A DNA stretch of 64,000 bases from DASUPK01 sp963695805 (GTDB taxonomy: Bacteria > Actinomycetota > Thermoleophilia > Solirubrobacterales > 70-9). Position numbers and translations under genes: made by a program. Under the pieces are notes generated by a model. It made no database searches and was not told the origin of the DNA. It saw only the letters and a program-made list of their open reading frames with translations. Positions 15,341 to 24,897 of the stretch are shown one piece after another (position 1 is the stretch's first letter; the number at the start of each line of letters is the position of its first letter). Location of the stretch: positions 212,602 through 276,601 of the forward strand of contig CAVOHV010000008.1 of the NCBI GenBank assembly GCA_963695805.1, given 5' to 3'.

Positions 15341-16055
15341 CCGCCCCGGAGGATCTCGATCGCTCCGATGCGGTCGTCGTATGCTCCGAGTTCGCCCAGG
15401 ACAGCTTCGTCCGGGCCGGATGGAGGCCGGAGCACGTCCACGTCGCCTACCTCGGGATCGACTACAACTTCTTCGGGGCCGGGCAGATGCCCACCCCCGG
15501 CCGGCGGCTCCGAGCGGGCCCCTCCCCCTCCTCTACGCATCCGTTCTCTCGGGCCGAAAGGGCGCCGAGACCCTGATCGAGGCCATGCAGCTCGTCGGCG
15601 ATCGAATCGAGTGGGACCTGGTGGTGGCCGGTCCGGTCGAACCCGCGATCGCCACGGAGCACCGCCCCTTCTTCGCGGATCCGCGGATCCAGGCCCTTGG
15701 CCGCTTGTCGCGACCCGACATCAAGGCGCAGATGATCGCCCGCGGCGTCTTCGTCTTCCCGAGCTACGTGGAGGGGTCCGCCCGGGCCGTCTTCGAGGCC
15801 CTCGCCTGTGGCTGCTACGTGGTCACCACGCAGCACGCAGGGTCGATCGTGGAGGATGGGGTGCACGGAGCGCGAGTGCCGGCCGGCGATGCGGAGGCGC
15901 TCGCCGCGGCCATCGTCGCCGCCGACGCGGACCGCGAGCGCATCGCGGAGATCGGCAACCGCAACGCGGAGCTGATCGCGGCGTCCCACCGCCAGTCCGG
16001 CTACGGCGATGCCCTCGCCCGGATCTACGCTCGGCTGGACCGAGCGAGGTCATAA
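15341..16055 (+). pseudogene. family 4 glycosyltransferase lacking its N-terminal half
   Basis: The match begins abruptly with EDLDRSDAVVVCSEFAQDSF and VRAGWRPEHVHVAYLGIDYN, without the usual first 100 or more residues (acceptor-binding Rossmann domain). A frameshift near 15520 precedes LLYASVLSGRKGAETLIEAM. The nucleotide-sugar half is then complete: VVAGPVEP, RIQALGRLSRPDIKAQM, VFVFPSYVEGSARAVFEALA, CGCYVVTTQHAGSIVEDGVH and GDALARIYARLD. It is fused in frame to the truncated methyltransferase before it. Half the active-site cleft is absent, so the encoded protein should be inactive unless the join is an assembly error. Confidence 0.75.
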
Positions 16056-16097
16056 TTCGAGCGTGCCCGCCGCAGGCTCAGCACCGCGCGACGCAAC

Positions 16098-17864
16098 GTG
16101 AACGGCGCCCGACCGCGGGTCGCGGTCGTGGTCCTCTCGTACAACGGCCTCGACCTGACCCTGGCCTGCATCGAGTCCCTGCGCGCCGGCGATTGGCCCG
16201 AACCCGAGGTCGTCGTCGTCGACAATGGCTCCGAGGACGACACCGCTGCCGCCGTCCGGAGGGAGGCGCCCGAGGTGACCCTGATCGAGCTCAGCGAGAA
16301 CATCGGCGCCCCCGGTGGGAGCAACGTCGGCATCAGGCACGCGCTCGAGCGGGGATGTGACTACGTCTTCCTGCTCAACAACGACACCACCGTTACACAG
16401 GACTGCGTTCGGCGGCTGGTCGAGGCGGCCGAGGACGAGGGTGCGTCGCGCATCCTCTGCCCGCTCGTGTACTACGCGGACCCCCCCGATCTGATCTGGT
16501 ACGCGGGGTCCACCTGGGACCCGGCGAAGATCTACAACGGCGGCTACCACGGCCGTGGCGAGCGGGACATCGGGCAGTTCGACGGAGTCCGGCCGACCGG
16601 GGTGGCCACCGGAGCCGCGGTGCTTGTCGCGCGAGAGGTGTTCGAGAGAGTCGGCCTGCTCGACGAGAGGCTCTTCCTCCAAGCCGATGACGTCGAGTTC
16701 TCGGCTCGAGCGACCAGGGCGGGATTCGGCGTCTCCGTGGTCTCGAACGCGAAAGTCTGGCATCACGTCTCGGCCACCAGCGGGGGCGAGTTCTCGCCGC
16801 TCGTCGCCTACTACTGTGTGCGCAACGGGCTCTACATCACCCGGCGCTACCAGAGGACCGGAGCGATGCGGAGGGCGGCGTTCGAGGCGGGCTTCGTCGG
16901 CGTCTTGCTCGCCCATGGCCGCCGCTCCGACCGGAAGCTGGCGAGCGCGGGCGCCGTGCTCCGCGGCTGGTGCGACTACCATCTGGGGCGGCTCGGGCGG
17001 CTCGGCTCGGAGGCGGACGAGGATTCTCCGCCGAGCAGGCGGCTGCCCCTCGCCCTGCGTGCCTGGGCGATCACGCGGCGCCTTCCCGCCTTCAAGGGGC
17101 GGACGCGGGTCGCGGCGCTGATCGCGCGGAGGTCGATCGACCACCGGGTGGCGTACCGGACCCCACAGGGCATCGCCCTCCGCGTGGACCCCGGCGACCT
17201 CTTCCAGGTGGCGATGCTGATGGGGTTCCATGACCCTCGCGTCGCCAGGTTGATCGCGCGAGAGGTCCGCCCCGGGAGCGTCGCTCTCGACGTCGGCCAC
17301 ATGATCGGCTACTTCTCGCTGCTGATGGCGAAGCGCACGGGCCCCGGTGGCGCGGTCCACGCGTTCGATCCGGACTCCCGCGCTCATGAGCGCCTCGCCG
17401 AGAACGTCGCCCGCAACTCCATGCACTGGATCACGGTCAACCGGCTCGCGCTGGGCGCCCGGGCCGGCACTGCATGCTTCGGGATCCACGAGAGGATCGG
17501 CTGGTCCTCGACGAAGGAGGTCAAGGAGTTCAGCGAATGGACCACCGTCCCGATGCAGACACTCGACGAGTACGTCGCCGAGCACGAGATCGATCCCACG
17601 GAAATCAGCGTGATCAAGGTCGACGCCGAGGGCGGCGAGCTCGAGGTGCTGAAGGGCGCGCGGGATACGCTCGCGAGCGGCGCGCCACGCGTCGTGGTCG
17701 AGGTGATCCCCCGTCGGCCGGGTGAGCGGGCGAGGGAGGTCCTGGACTACATGAGGGAGCTGGGCTACGAGGCGGATGCCCCCGCCGGCGATGTGGTCTT
17801 CACCCGATCGAAGGCCATCACGCCGGAAGGACGCCGGGCAGATGCTCCAGCGGCTTCCCGGTGA
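16098..17864 (+). CDS. bifunctional GT2 glycosyltransferase - FkbM methyltransferase fusion
   Basis: The 588-aa protein has two full domains. Residues 1-290 form a GT2 (GT-A) transferase: VAVVVLSYNGLDLTLACIES, VVVVDNGSEDDTA, NIGAPGGSNVGIRHAL, FLLNNDTTV and LLDERLFLQADDVEFSARA. Residues 330-570 form an FkbM-type methyltransferase: YRTPQGIALRVDPGD, GSVALDVGHMIGYFSLL, GGAVHAFDPDSRAHERLAEN, the linker TTVPMQTLDEYV, and ISVIKVDAEGGELEVLKGA. A transferase fused to an FkbM O-methyltransferase suggests addition of a sugar that is then methylated. No frameshift or composition break marks the junction, so the fusion looks genuine. The end overlaps the convergent sulfotransferase by 47 bases. Confidence 0.88.
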   Translation: MNGARPRVAVVVLSYNGLDLTLACIESLRAGDWPEPEVVVVDNGSEDDTAAAVRREAPEVTLIELSENIGAPGGSNVGIRHALERGCDYVFLLNNDTTVTQDCVRRLVEAAEDEGASRILCPLVYYADPPDLIWYAGSTWDPAKIYNGGYHGRGERDIGQFDGVRPTGVATGAAVLVAREVFERVGLLDERLFLQADDVEFSARATRAGFGVSVVSNAKVWHHVSATSGGEFSPLVAYYCVRNGLYITRRYQRTGAMRRAAFEAGFVGVLLAHGRRSDRKLASAGAVLRGWCDYHLGRLGRLGSEADEDSPPSRRLPLALRAWAITRRLPAFKGRTRVAALIARRSIDHRVAYRTPQGIALRVDPGDLFQVAMLMGFHDPRVARLIAREVRPGSVALDVGHMIGYFSLLMAKRTGPGGAVHAFDPDSRAHERLAENVARNSMHWITVNRLALGARAGTACFGIHERIGWSSTKEVKEFSEWTTVPMQTLDEYVAEHEIDPTEISVIKVDAEGGELEVLKGARDTLASGAPRVVVEVIPRRPGERAREVLDYMRELGYEADAPAGDVVFTRSKAITPEGRRADAPAASR

Positions 17865-18675
17865 GCTCCCGAAGGCGTTCCATCTCCTGAAGAAGCAGCT
17901 CATTCAGCGCGTGACGCCGCTCTGGGTCAAGCTCCGGCCGCGGGGCGCCGCCGGCGCGCCGTCTCAGCGCCCGCGTCAGCCGCACCCGCGGGCCCACCGG
18001 AAGCCTTCGGTAGGCGGCGCCCAGCGATGATGAGCGCAGCCTCCAGAGCAGGCCGTCGTGGCGGACGTGGTCCTCGCGAGTCGCGATCTCCGGACCGAAC
18101 CCGGAGGACCAGAAGTCCGGGTCGACCCCCAGAAAGGCGAACACCTCCCTGAGCGCGGCGCGCCGCTCGTGCCGAAGCCGCCACTGCTCCAGCACGAGGA
18201 GCTGCGGGGGCGCGAAGTACCTGAGGTAGTTCTCCACCTGCATCGCGTACCGACTCGCGCACACGTAGAAGTTCCCGGGGTCGTCGAAGTCATTGAGGGC
18301 CTCCTCGAGCGACAGCGGCTCCACGCCGACCGCGATCTGCTGCGCGTAGTCGGAGATGATCCGCTCCACTGGGTCGCCGACCAGGTAAATCAGCTTCGCG
18401 TCGGGGATCGCGGCGCTGATCGCAGCCGCCGCGTCCCCCTCGGCCGGATAGCGGCTGTAGCCCGTGGACGACTCGCCACGGACCGACAGTCCGGGCTTGA
18501 AGAGTCCCCGGTAGTCGGAGCGCATTGCCAGTGAGCGAGAGTCGGCGAAGACATGTGGCTCCTTCGGGTCCGACATCGAGATCTCGGGGTGCTGATCGAG
18601 ATAGAAGTGCAGGCTGGTGGTGCCGCATTTGGCGGCTCCGATCACAAAGAAGGTCGGGAGCAGTTCGTCGGACAA
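17818..18675 (-). CDS. PAPS-dependent sulfotransferase
   Basis: The 285-aa protein opens with the 5'-phosphosulfate loop FFVIGAAKCGTTSLHFYLDQ. It continues with HPEISMSDPKEPHVF, GESSTGYSRYPAE, the 3'-phosphate segment LIYLVGDPVERIISDYAQQI, and LLVLEQWRLRHERRAALREV. These are the motifs of the soluble/NodH-like sulfotransferase family that transfers sulfate from PAPS to a carbohydrate or other hydroxyl. Its place among glycosyltransferases suggests that the surface polysaccharide is sulfated. It is transcribed against its neighbours, with a 47-base overlap with the GT2-FkbM gene and 35 bases to the divergent glycosyltransferase. Confidence 0.9.
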   Translation of the reverse strand: MSDELLPTFFVIGAAKCGTTSLHFYLDQHPEISMSDPKEPHVFADSRSLAMRSDYRGLFKPGLSVRGESSTGYSRYPAEGDAAAAISAAIPDAKLIYLVGDPVERIISDYAQQIAVGVEPLSLEEALNDFDDPGNFYVCASRYAMQVENYLRYFAPPQLLVLEQWRLRHERRAALREVFAFLGVDPDFWSSGFGPEIATREDHVRHDGLLWRLRSSSLGAAYRRLPVGPRVRLTRALRRRAGGAPRPELDPERRHALNELLLQEMERLRELTGKPLEHLPGVLPA

Positions 18676-18710
18676 GAGCCACGGAGGACGGCGATGCTAG
18701 CTTGGCGCCG

Positions 18711-19844
18711 ATGGCCGAGCCTCGATCGCTCCGCATCCTGGGCTTGGTCGAGGGAGACCCCGACACCGCACTCTCCGGGGTGGCTCGCCACCTCCTCGAC
18801 GCGCTCGACCGTCGCTTCGACGTGGTCGATCGCCTCGACTTCGGCCTGCACGGCGCCCAGCGGGCTGCGATCGCAGCCACCACCTTTCGTCCCTCGCGCG
18901 CAAGCTGGAGAGCCAGGTTTCATACCAGCCGGCTCTCCCATCGCGTGCTCTCCAGGAACCTGCGCAGGAGAGCCGCCGGGACGTCAGCGGAGTTCGACCT
19001 CGCGCTTCAGGTGCACGGCTGGGTTTCGGGTCAGCCAGCGCCCTTACGCGATCTACGTCGACCAGACGCGCCTGATGGCTGAGAGGGGCTGGCCGGACTG
19101 GATGCCGTTCTCCCCGAGGGAACGGGAGGAGCTGCTGCGGTTGGAGCGCTCGATGTACGCGGAGGCGGCCCACCTGTTCGTGATGGGCGAGCCCGCCCGC
19201 GATTCCCTCGGCGCCGACTACGGCGTGGAGGAATCGCGCATCAGCGTGGTCGGCGGCGGGCTTCCCTACGACGACCCGCCGACGCCGGAGCAGCTCACGG
19301 ACGAGCCGTCGATCCTGTTCATCGGGCGGGACTTCGAGCGCAAAGGCGGCCGGGTCCTGCTCGAGGCCTTCGATCTGGTGCGGAAGCGAGGTGCCCGGTG
19401 CCACCCTGAGCATCGTCGGGGCGGCGCGGGACTTTGGGGTGCCCGGGCGTGACCGGCCACGGCAAGGTCGCACGACCGCCAGGAACTCGCCAACCTCTAC
19501 CGGCGGGCCAGGGCGTTCTGCCTGCCATCGCTGTACGAGCCCTACGGGCTCGTGCTGATCGAGGCGATGGCGCACGGGATTCCGTGCGTCGGGTCCGCGG
19601 TGCAGTCGATACCGGAGATCCTGGATCGAAGGCCGGAGCCGGTCTGGTGGTGCCGCCAGGCGACGTCACCGAGCTGGCGGAGGCGCTGATCAGCCTGCTG
19701 ACGGACGACGAGCTCGCCGGATCGCTCGCCGCGATCGGTCCGCGTCGGGTTGCGGAGAGCCTGACCTGGGACCACGTTGCGGCCCGCATCGCAGCGGCAT
19801 TGAAGAGAGTCGGACCGACGGCTCCGCAGCGGAATAGGCCATAA
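18711..19844 (+). pseudogene. family 4 glycosyltransferase with several frameshifts
   Basis: Reading across frames gives one GT4 protein. Frame one holds LRILGLVEGDPDTALSGVAR, HLLDALDRRFDVVDRLDFG and EFDLALQVHGWV. After a shift near 19030 come YAIYVDQTRLMAERGWPDWM, FVMGEPARDSL and SILFIGRDFERKGGRVLLEA. After another near 19395 comes ATLSIVGAARDFGVPG. The frames then change again for AFCLPSLYEPYGLVLIEAMA, HGIPCVGSAVQSIPEIL and GAGLVVPPGDVTELAEAL. All GT4 landmarks (KGG, EPYGLVLIEAMA, SIPEI) are present and in order. At least four single-base shifts fall in 1.1 kb, more than anywhere else. Either the sequence is poor here or the gene is decaying. Confidence 0.75.
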
Positions 19845-19855
19845 CCTTCGAGACC

Positions 19856-21421
19856 GTGCACCGGGCCATCAGCAGCAGCGGTATGGCGGCCCTCGCCCTC
19901 ACAATCGGCGCGGCCGCCGTCGCGGTGCTGCTCGGCCTGGCGGCCGGGGCGCTCCCAATCGCGGGCACGCTGGCGCTGGCGGTGCTGGGACTCGGTCTGG
20001 TTGCCGCGCTGCTCTATCGCCGCTCCTTTCGAGCGCCTCTCTCTCCCACCAGGCCGCGGCTGAGGACCGGGAAGTTCCAGGGTGGGGAGACCGGCCGGTT
20101 CTGGGACGCCGCCGATGCATCGGCTGCGGACCGGCTCCTCAGGATTCCGCGAGTCCTCTTCTATCTCGGCTCGCTGACGCTCACCGAGGCGGTCTGGCGC
20201 CCGGCCCTCGGGCTCACGGTGAGCGAGATTTTCTTCCTTCTCGCGCTTGGGGCGACCGTGATCGCGGTCCTGGCGGGGAGACCGAGCGCGCGGATCCCGA
20301 ACGGCCTGGTCATCGGGGTGACGATCTTCGCGCTTGGAGGGGCCATCAGCTCGATCGCGGCCGAATCGACGGCGAGCTCTGTCAGCCAGACGCTGCAGGG
20401 CATCTACGTGATGCTGCTCTGGGTCTGGACAGGAGCCACCGTGCTCAGGACGCGCCCGCAAATCGTTGTCGCGCTCGGCTGCTGGACGTTCTCGTCCGCC
20501 CTGAATGGATTCGCCGCGCTTCTGCAGGTGATGGACGTCTCATGGCTCGGAGGGGCGCTGGAGGGCAGCCGGGCAATCGGTCTCACCGACCATCCCAACG
20601 ACCTCGGCGCGGCCTGTGCCATCGCCCTGGTTCCCGCCCTGATGCTGGCGACCACCCGGCTTCCGGGTCGCAGCGGGCGGCTCGGACCGGTCCGATGGTG
20701 TCTACTGGCCTTCACCGCGATCGGCGTGATCCTCTCGGCGTCGGTCGGCGCGATGCTCGCCGGACTGATCGCGATCCTGATCTGGCTCCTCGCACCGGCG
20801 GTCCGGGCGCCGGGGCGGGTGGCCGTGGTGGCCGCCCTCGCGGTCTCGCTCGCGGGCCTCACGCTCGCCGGAGGGGCGGTGACATCACCCACCAAGCGGG
20901 TCGAGGAGGTGACCAGCAACGGCGTGTCGACGAACTCGGGCAGCGGCGCGATCCGCCTCAAGATCGTTCAGCGAGCCTGGCCGAGAATCGAGTCCAACCC
21001 GATTGTCGGGAAAGGTCTCGACTCGAGCGGCTTATCGGTCAATGTGATCAGCCACGGCACCGTCGTCCCCTACCAGGTCCATGGCGGACCGATATCGATC
21101 TGGTATCAGGCGGGCATCTTCGGCCTGCTCGGCGTCGTGGTCGTCGTCTGGACGCTCCTCCGGGGAGCCTGGCGGACTTTGATCGCCGGGGATCAGACCG
21201 ATGTGCTGATCGGCCTCTCGATCCTTGCGGCGTTCTTCGCCTTCCTCATCATCGCGATGACCACCCCGTTCGTCTTCCAGCAGTACGGATGGTTCACGGG
21301 AGTGATGCTGATCGCCTGGCGCCTGCGACGCGAGAATCTCGCGGAGTTCATCCCGAGCAGGGCCGACCGTGCTCCGCCACCCCTTCGAGCCGCAGGCCAA
21401 CCGGTGCTGACCCCAGGGTAA
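19856..21421 (+). CDS. O-antigen ligase/polymerase-like (Wzy_C) membrane protein
   Basis: The 521-aa integral membrane protein has about 11-12 hydrophobic segments. It has the large extracytoplasmic loop typical of O-antigen ligase/Wzy proteins: RAIGLTDHPNDLGAACAIAL before the loop, and IRLKIVQRAWPRIESNPIVG, KGLDSSGLSVN and HGTVVPYQVHGGPISIWYQA within it. Conserved Arg and His residues there hold the undecaprenyl-linked glycans. In a locus with Wzx, Wzc and an initiating transferase it most likely polymerises repeat units. It starts with GTG at 19856, 11 bases after the preceding stop, and is followed 12 bases later by the next glycosyltransferase. Confidence 0.85.
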   Translation: MHRAISSSGMAALALTIGAAAVAVLLGLAAGALPIAGTLALAVLGLGLVAALLYRRSFRAPLSPTRPRLRTGKFQGGETGRFWDAADASAADRLLRIPRVLFYLGSLTLTEAVWRPALGLTVSEIFFLLALGATVIAVLAGRPSARIPNGLVIGVTIFALGGAISSIAAESTASSVSQTLQGIYVMLLWVWTGATVLRTRPQIVVALGCWTFSSALNGFAALLQVMDVSWLGGALEGSRAIGLTDHPNDLGAACAIALVPALMLATTRLPGRSGRLGPVRWCLLAFTAIGVILSASVGAMLAGLIAILIWLLAPAVRAPGRVAVVAALAVSLAGLTLAGGAVTSPTKRVEEVTSNGVSTNSGSGAIRLKIVQRAWPRIESNPIVGKGLDSSGLSVNVISHGTVVPYQVHGGPISIWYQAGIFGLLGVVVVVWTLLRGAWRTLIAGDQTDVLIGLSILAAFFAFLIIAMTTPFVFQQYGWFTGVMLIAWRLRRENLAEFIPSRADRAPPPLRAAGQPVLTPG

Positions 21422-21433
21422 TCGGGACTGCCG

Positions 21434-22719
21434 ATGAGGATCCTCAACGTGGTCGTCGGGGCCGCCGCCCGAACCGGGGGTGCGACCGCCTTCGCCTCCG
21501 AAGCGGCCATGGCGACATCCCGTGCCGGAGGAGACGCCCGTGTATTCGCGACGGACCTCGCCCTCGCACCTTGGGGCTGGCTTCAGAGGCAGCGCTCCGT
21601 TCGCTCGGATGAGTTGCATCCATCGCTCGCCCACGTGGACGCCGAGCTGTTCCCCACCCGCTTCCCACGACGCCTTGCCTATACACCGGCGATGGCCCAG
21701 GCACTCCGTACCGAGGTACCGAACTGCGACGTGGTGCACATCCACAACCTCTGGCAGTACCCCCAGTACGCGGCATTCCGCGCCGCCCGAGAGGCCCGGG
21801 TGCCCTACATCCTCTCCCCGCACGGCAGCTTCGACCCGTACCTACGGCGCCGAGGGCGCCCCCGCAAAGCGGTGGCGAGTGCCCTCTGGCATCGAGCGAT
21901 GGTCGAGGGCGCCGCACTGATCCACGTCACGACCAGCTCCGAGATGAGGCTGATCTCGGACATCGCTCCTCAGGTTCCCCGGGTGATCGTTCCCTGTGCC
22001 ATCAACACGTCGGAATTCGGCGCCCTCCCCCCTCCGGACGAGTTTCGTGAGCGGCATCTGGCGGGTTACTCCGGGCCACTTGTCGTCTTCCTCGGGAGGG
22101 TCACCGAGAAGAAGGGCGTCGACGTGCTGCTCCGATCACTTCGCCCACGTGCTCGAGCGCCAGCCGGCGCGACTTGCGGTGGTCGGCCCCGACGACGGCG
22201 GGCAGCGTCCCCGCCTGGAGCGGCTCGCCCAGGACCTCGGGATCAGCTCGAAGGTTGATTTCGTCGGCGGGCAATATGGCCGGGATCGGCTGTCCGCGCT
22301 GTCGGCGGCGGACGTCTGGGCCCTCTCGTCGCATACGGAGAACTTCGGGATCGCTGTCATGGAGGCCATGGCCGCGGGCTGCCCGGTGGCGATCTCGCGG
22401 GACGTCAACCTTGCGGAGGAGGTGGCCGACGCGAACGCAGGCTTGATCGCCGAGGCCGAGCCCCGCGCCTTCGCGGCAGGGACTATTGGAGCTGCTCGGC
22501 GATCCTGAGCGGCGCCGGAGGCTGAGCCGGGCCGGACGGGAGTTCGCCGCACGCTACGACTGGAGCCAGGTGACGCCGCGTCTGATGGACATGTACCGCA
22601 TGGCGATGCAGCAGGAGGATCACGATCGGCGCCCGTTGCGCCCGTTCAGACTGGGTAGGCGCCTGGGCAGGACCGCCTCCGGGTTGCGGCGGAAGAAGCG
22701 AAGCGCGCTGCGAATGTGA
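21434..22719 (+). pseudogene. family 4 glycosyltransferase with two frameshifts
   Basis: The first frame runs from MRILNVVVGAAARTGGATAF through VVHIHNLWQYPQYAAFRAAR, YILSPHGSFDPYLRRRGRPR and LVVFLGRVTEKKGVDVLLRS. After a shift near 22138 the second frame gives RLAVVGPDDGGQRPRLERLA, DFVGGQYGRDRLSALSAADV and TENFGIAVMEAMAAGCPVAI. After a shift near 22490 the third gives LLGDPERRRRLSRAGREFAA and YDWSQVTPRLMDMYRMAM. HIHNLW, SPHGSFDPY and ENFGIAVMEAMA identify the capsule/exopolysaccharide GT4 group. The protein is complete once the two shifts are healed. Its last 100 bases overlap the convergent GT2 gene. Confidence 0.8.
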
Positions 22720-23390
22720 TGGCGGGTCGCGGGAGAGCGAACGCTCCCCCGGCTGGCTGCCCGGTATTCATGAAGCACGCGAACGGTCGGGTCGTAGCGA
22801 ACCCGGAAGCCGGCGGCCCGGAGGCGGACGCAGAGGTCCACGTCCTCGAAGTAGAGGAAGTAGCTCTCGTCGAAGCCGCCGATCTGATCGAAGGCGCACC
22901 GGCGGACCACCAGGCACGCGGCCGTCGCCCACTCGACGTCCACGGGGTACGTCACGCGCACAGCACCGCGGTCAGCTCGCGAGACCCTGCGGACCACCAG
23001 GTCGACCGGGGTCGGGACCCAGCGGGCTGAATCCTGAAGGGTCCCGTCGGGCAGGACCAGGGCCGGCGCAACCGCACCAACCTTGTCGTCCTCAAGCGCC
23101 TCCTCCAGACGTTCGAACTCCCCCGCCGAGGTTGCGCGGACATCCGGGTTGAGGAGTGCGAAGCTCGGCCCGGACGCCCTGTCCACACCCACGTTGGCGG
23201 CAGCCGCCAACCCCCGGTTGGCATCCAGCGAAATGACCTCGAGTCCCGCGTCCGCCGCGACCTTGCGCGTGTCGTCGGTGGACGCGTTGTCAGCCACCAG
23301 CACGCGGTCGAAGGACTCCAGGGTGGCCCGGCTCGCGACCTGCGTGCGTAGGTCAGCTGCGCTGTTGTGGGTGACGATTACGGCGTCCAT
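22620..23390 (-). CDS. family 2 glycosyltransferase (rhamnosyltransferase-like)
   Basis: The 256-aa protein shows the GT-A signature AVIVTHNSAADLRTQVASRA, RVLVADNASTDDTRKVA and GLAAAANVGVDRASGPSFAL. The metal motif follows in LLNPDVRATSAGEF, then ATAACLVVRRCAFDQIGGFD and YFLYFEDVDLCVRLRAAGF. These are typical of WbbL/WsaF-like transferases that add rhamnose or similar sugars to lipid-linked glycans. The C-terminus (ALRFFRRNPEAVLPRRL) is basic, as expected for a membrane-peripheral enzyme. It is followed on the same strand by the flippase gene's 3' end on its upstream side, ten bases away, and probably shares its transcript. Confidence 0.9.
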   Translation of the reverse strand: MDAVIVTHNSAADLRTQVASRATLESFDRVLVADNASTDDTRKVAADAGLEVISLDANRGLAAAANVGVDRASGPSFALLNPDVRATSAGEFERLEEALEDDKVGAVAPALVLPDGTLQDSARWVPTPVDLVVRRVSRADRGAVRVTYPVDVEWATAACLVVRRCAFDQIGGFDESYFLYFEDVDLCVRLRAAGFRVRYDPTVRVLHEYRAASRGSVRSPATRHHIRSALRFFRRNPEAVLPRRLPSLNGRNGRRS

Positions 23391-23400
23391 GCCACCGAAA

Positions 23401-24829
23401 CTAACCTAGCCGAAACTCCTGCCGGACGACTATCAGCAGCGTTCCGGCTGCTAGAGCCGAGGTCGCAACGCGTGCGCCTATCGCCCAAGCTGCGGCTGGA
23501 AGCAGCAAGGCGATTGCAACCAGCACGGCCGCAATCCCATAGGAGACAGCATCGCGCGCCCAGTGCCATGGGACGTGGGCGATCCTCGCGGCGGCCCACC
23601 TCGTCATCGCCGCCTGGGCGAGCACCGCCAGCACCGTCGCGGCCGCAGCGCCGATGAGCCCGAATGGCGGCAGAAGGACGGCCACGAGAATCAGGTTCAG
23701 CGCAGCGGCAGCCGGCGAAATCAAGATCAGGGGCTTGGTGTGCTTCGTCCAGAGCAGAACCTGTCCGTGAGCGGCGAACGCCACGATCGGCAGGCTGGCC
23801 AGCACCGCGACCGATGCAACGTCGGCGAGGTGCTCCGGGTCGTAGTCCGCTGGAACAACGACCTTGAGGACCGGCAATGCGAGCAGTGCCAGCACACCGG
23901 CGCCCAGCGCGGCAATCCGAGTCACCAGCGCGGCTATCTCGGCAAGCGTGGCCCAGCGTTGCTCCTCGGAGGCACCGAATGTGATCGGGAGCCAGGCATT
24001 CTGGAGGGCGACCAGGAAGCCGACGACCAGCGTCCCGAACGCGTTCGCGATCTGGTACTTGCCGACTGCGCTGGATCCGGAGATCGCCTGAATCACGATT
24101 CGATCGCCGACCGCCAGCACGGACTCCGAGATCGTGTTGGGGATCGTGGGAACGCTGTACCGCAGAGCCGATCCGAGCAGGCTTCGATTCGCGGGCGGAC
24201 TCCCCAACGTCTCGGTAAGGCGGAGCGACGCGATCGCGGCAATCAGGAAGGCGATCGCGACGCCGATCACATAGGCGAACGGCTGACGATCGATCAGCAG
24301 CGCGGCGATCCCGAGCAGCTGGGCTCCAGCGCTGGCGAGCAGCGTGATGACGATGAAGGGACGCGGCCGCTCCTGCGCACGGAGCAGGGCCAGGCAGGCG
24401 CCGATGACGGCCGCGGGCAGGGCCAGGAAGACGCCCAGCAGCACCGGTCCCGGGTCTTCGGGGGAAAGCGCCGGCGCCCAGATCAGCCCGGTCAGGAGGA
24501 TCGGACAGACCACTGCGGCGGCGATCAGAGCTGCGCTGATGATCAGCGAGCGCCCGGCCGTGGCGCCGTCCGCTTTCCTTTGATGATCAAAGAAAAAGCG
24601 CAGTATCGCGAGGGGCAGCCCGAGCGTCGCGAGGCCAGTAAGCATCAGCTGGATCGCCATCGTCGAGCGCGACCACACCGAATTCGCCGGATCCCAGCAG
24701 GCGCGTGATGACCGGGATTGCGAGACCCGCAGCGGACAGCTGGAGCGCAGTGCCGAGCGTGTAGATCGAGCCCTTCCCCAGCAGCCTGCGCCCGGGCCGG
24801 ACATCCGACTCCCCCGCCGGCCCGGCCAT
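23401..24829 (-). pseudogene. Wzx-type lipid-linked oligosaccharide flippase, one frameshift
   Basis: The N-terminal frame gives GRRLLGKGSIYTLGTALQLS and AAGLAIPVITRLLGSGEFGV. The frame shifts near 24660 and the rest of a 12-14-helix MATE-like protein follows: LATLGLPLAILRFFFDHQRK, ALRYSVPTIPNTISESVLAV, GDRIVIQAISGSSAVGKYQI and FGTLVVGFLVALQNAWLPIT. GEFG near the start and GKYQIANAFG in the middle are typical of polysaccharide flippases (Wzx/RfbX). Only the single shift prevents a 475-aa intact protein, so the gene is probably functional in the organism. It would move lipid-linked repeat units across the membrane for the Wzy-like polymerase. It lies 68 bases downstream of the Wzc-like kinase gene. 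Confidence 0.85.
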
Positions 24830-24897
24830 CGCCGCGAGCGGGTCCGGCGTCTCGAGCTCGCCCAGCTCGGGGCCAGGCTCCGGTGCGTCGCCTAGGT

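Noticed and set aside
16050..17903. Minus-strand frame of about 617 codons opposite the GT2-FkbM gene
   Set aside because: No motifs and typical antisense composition; the plus strand has two complete enzyme domains.
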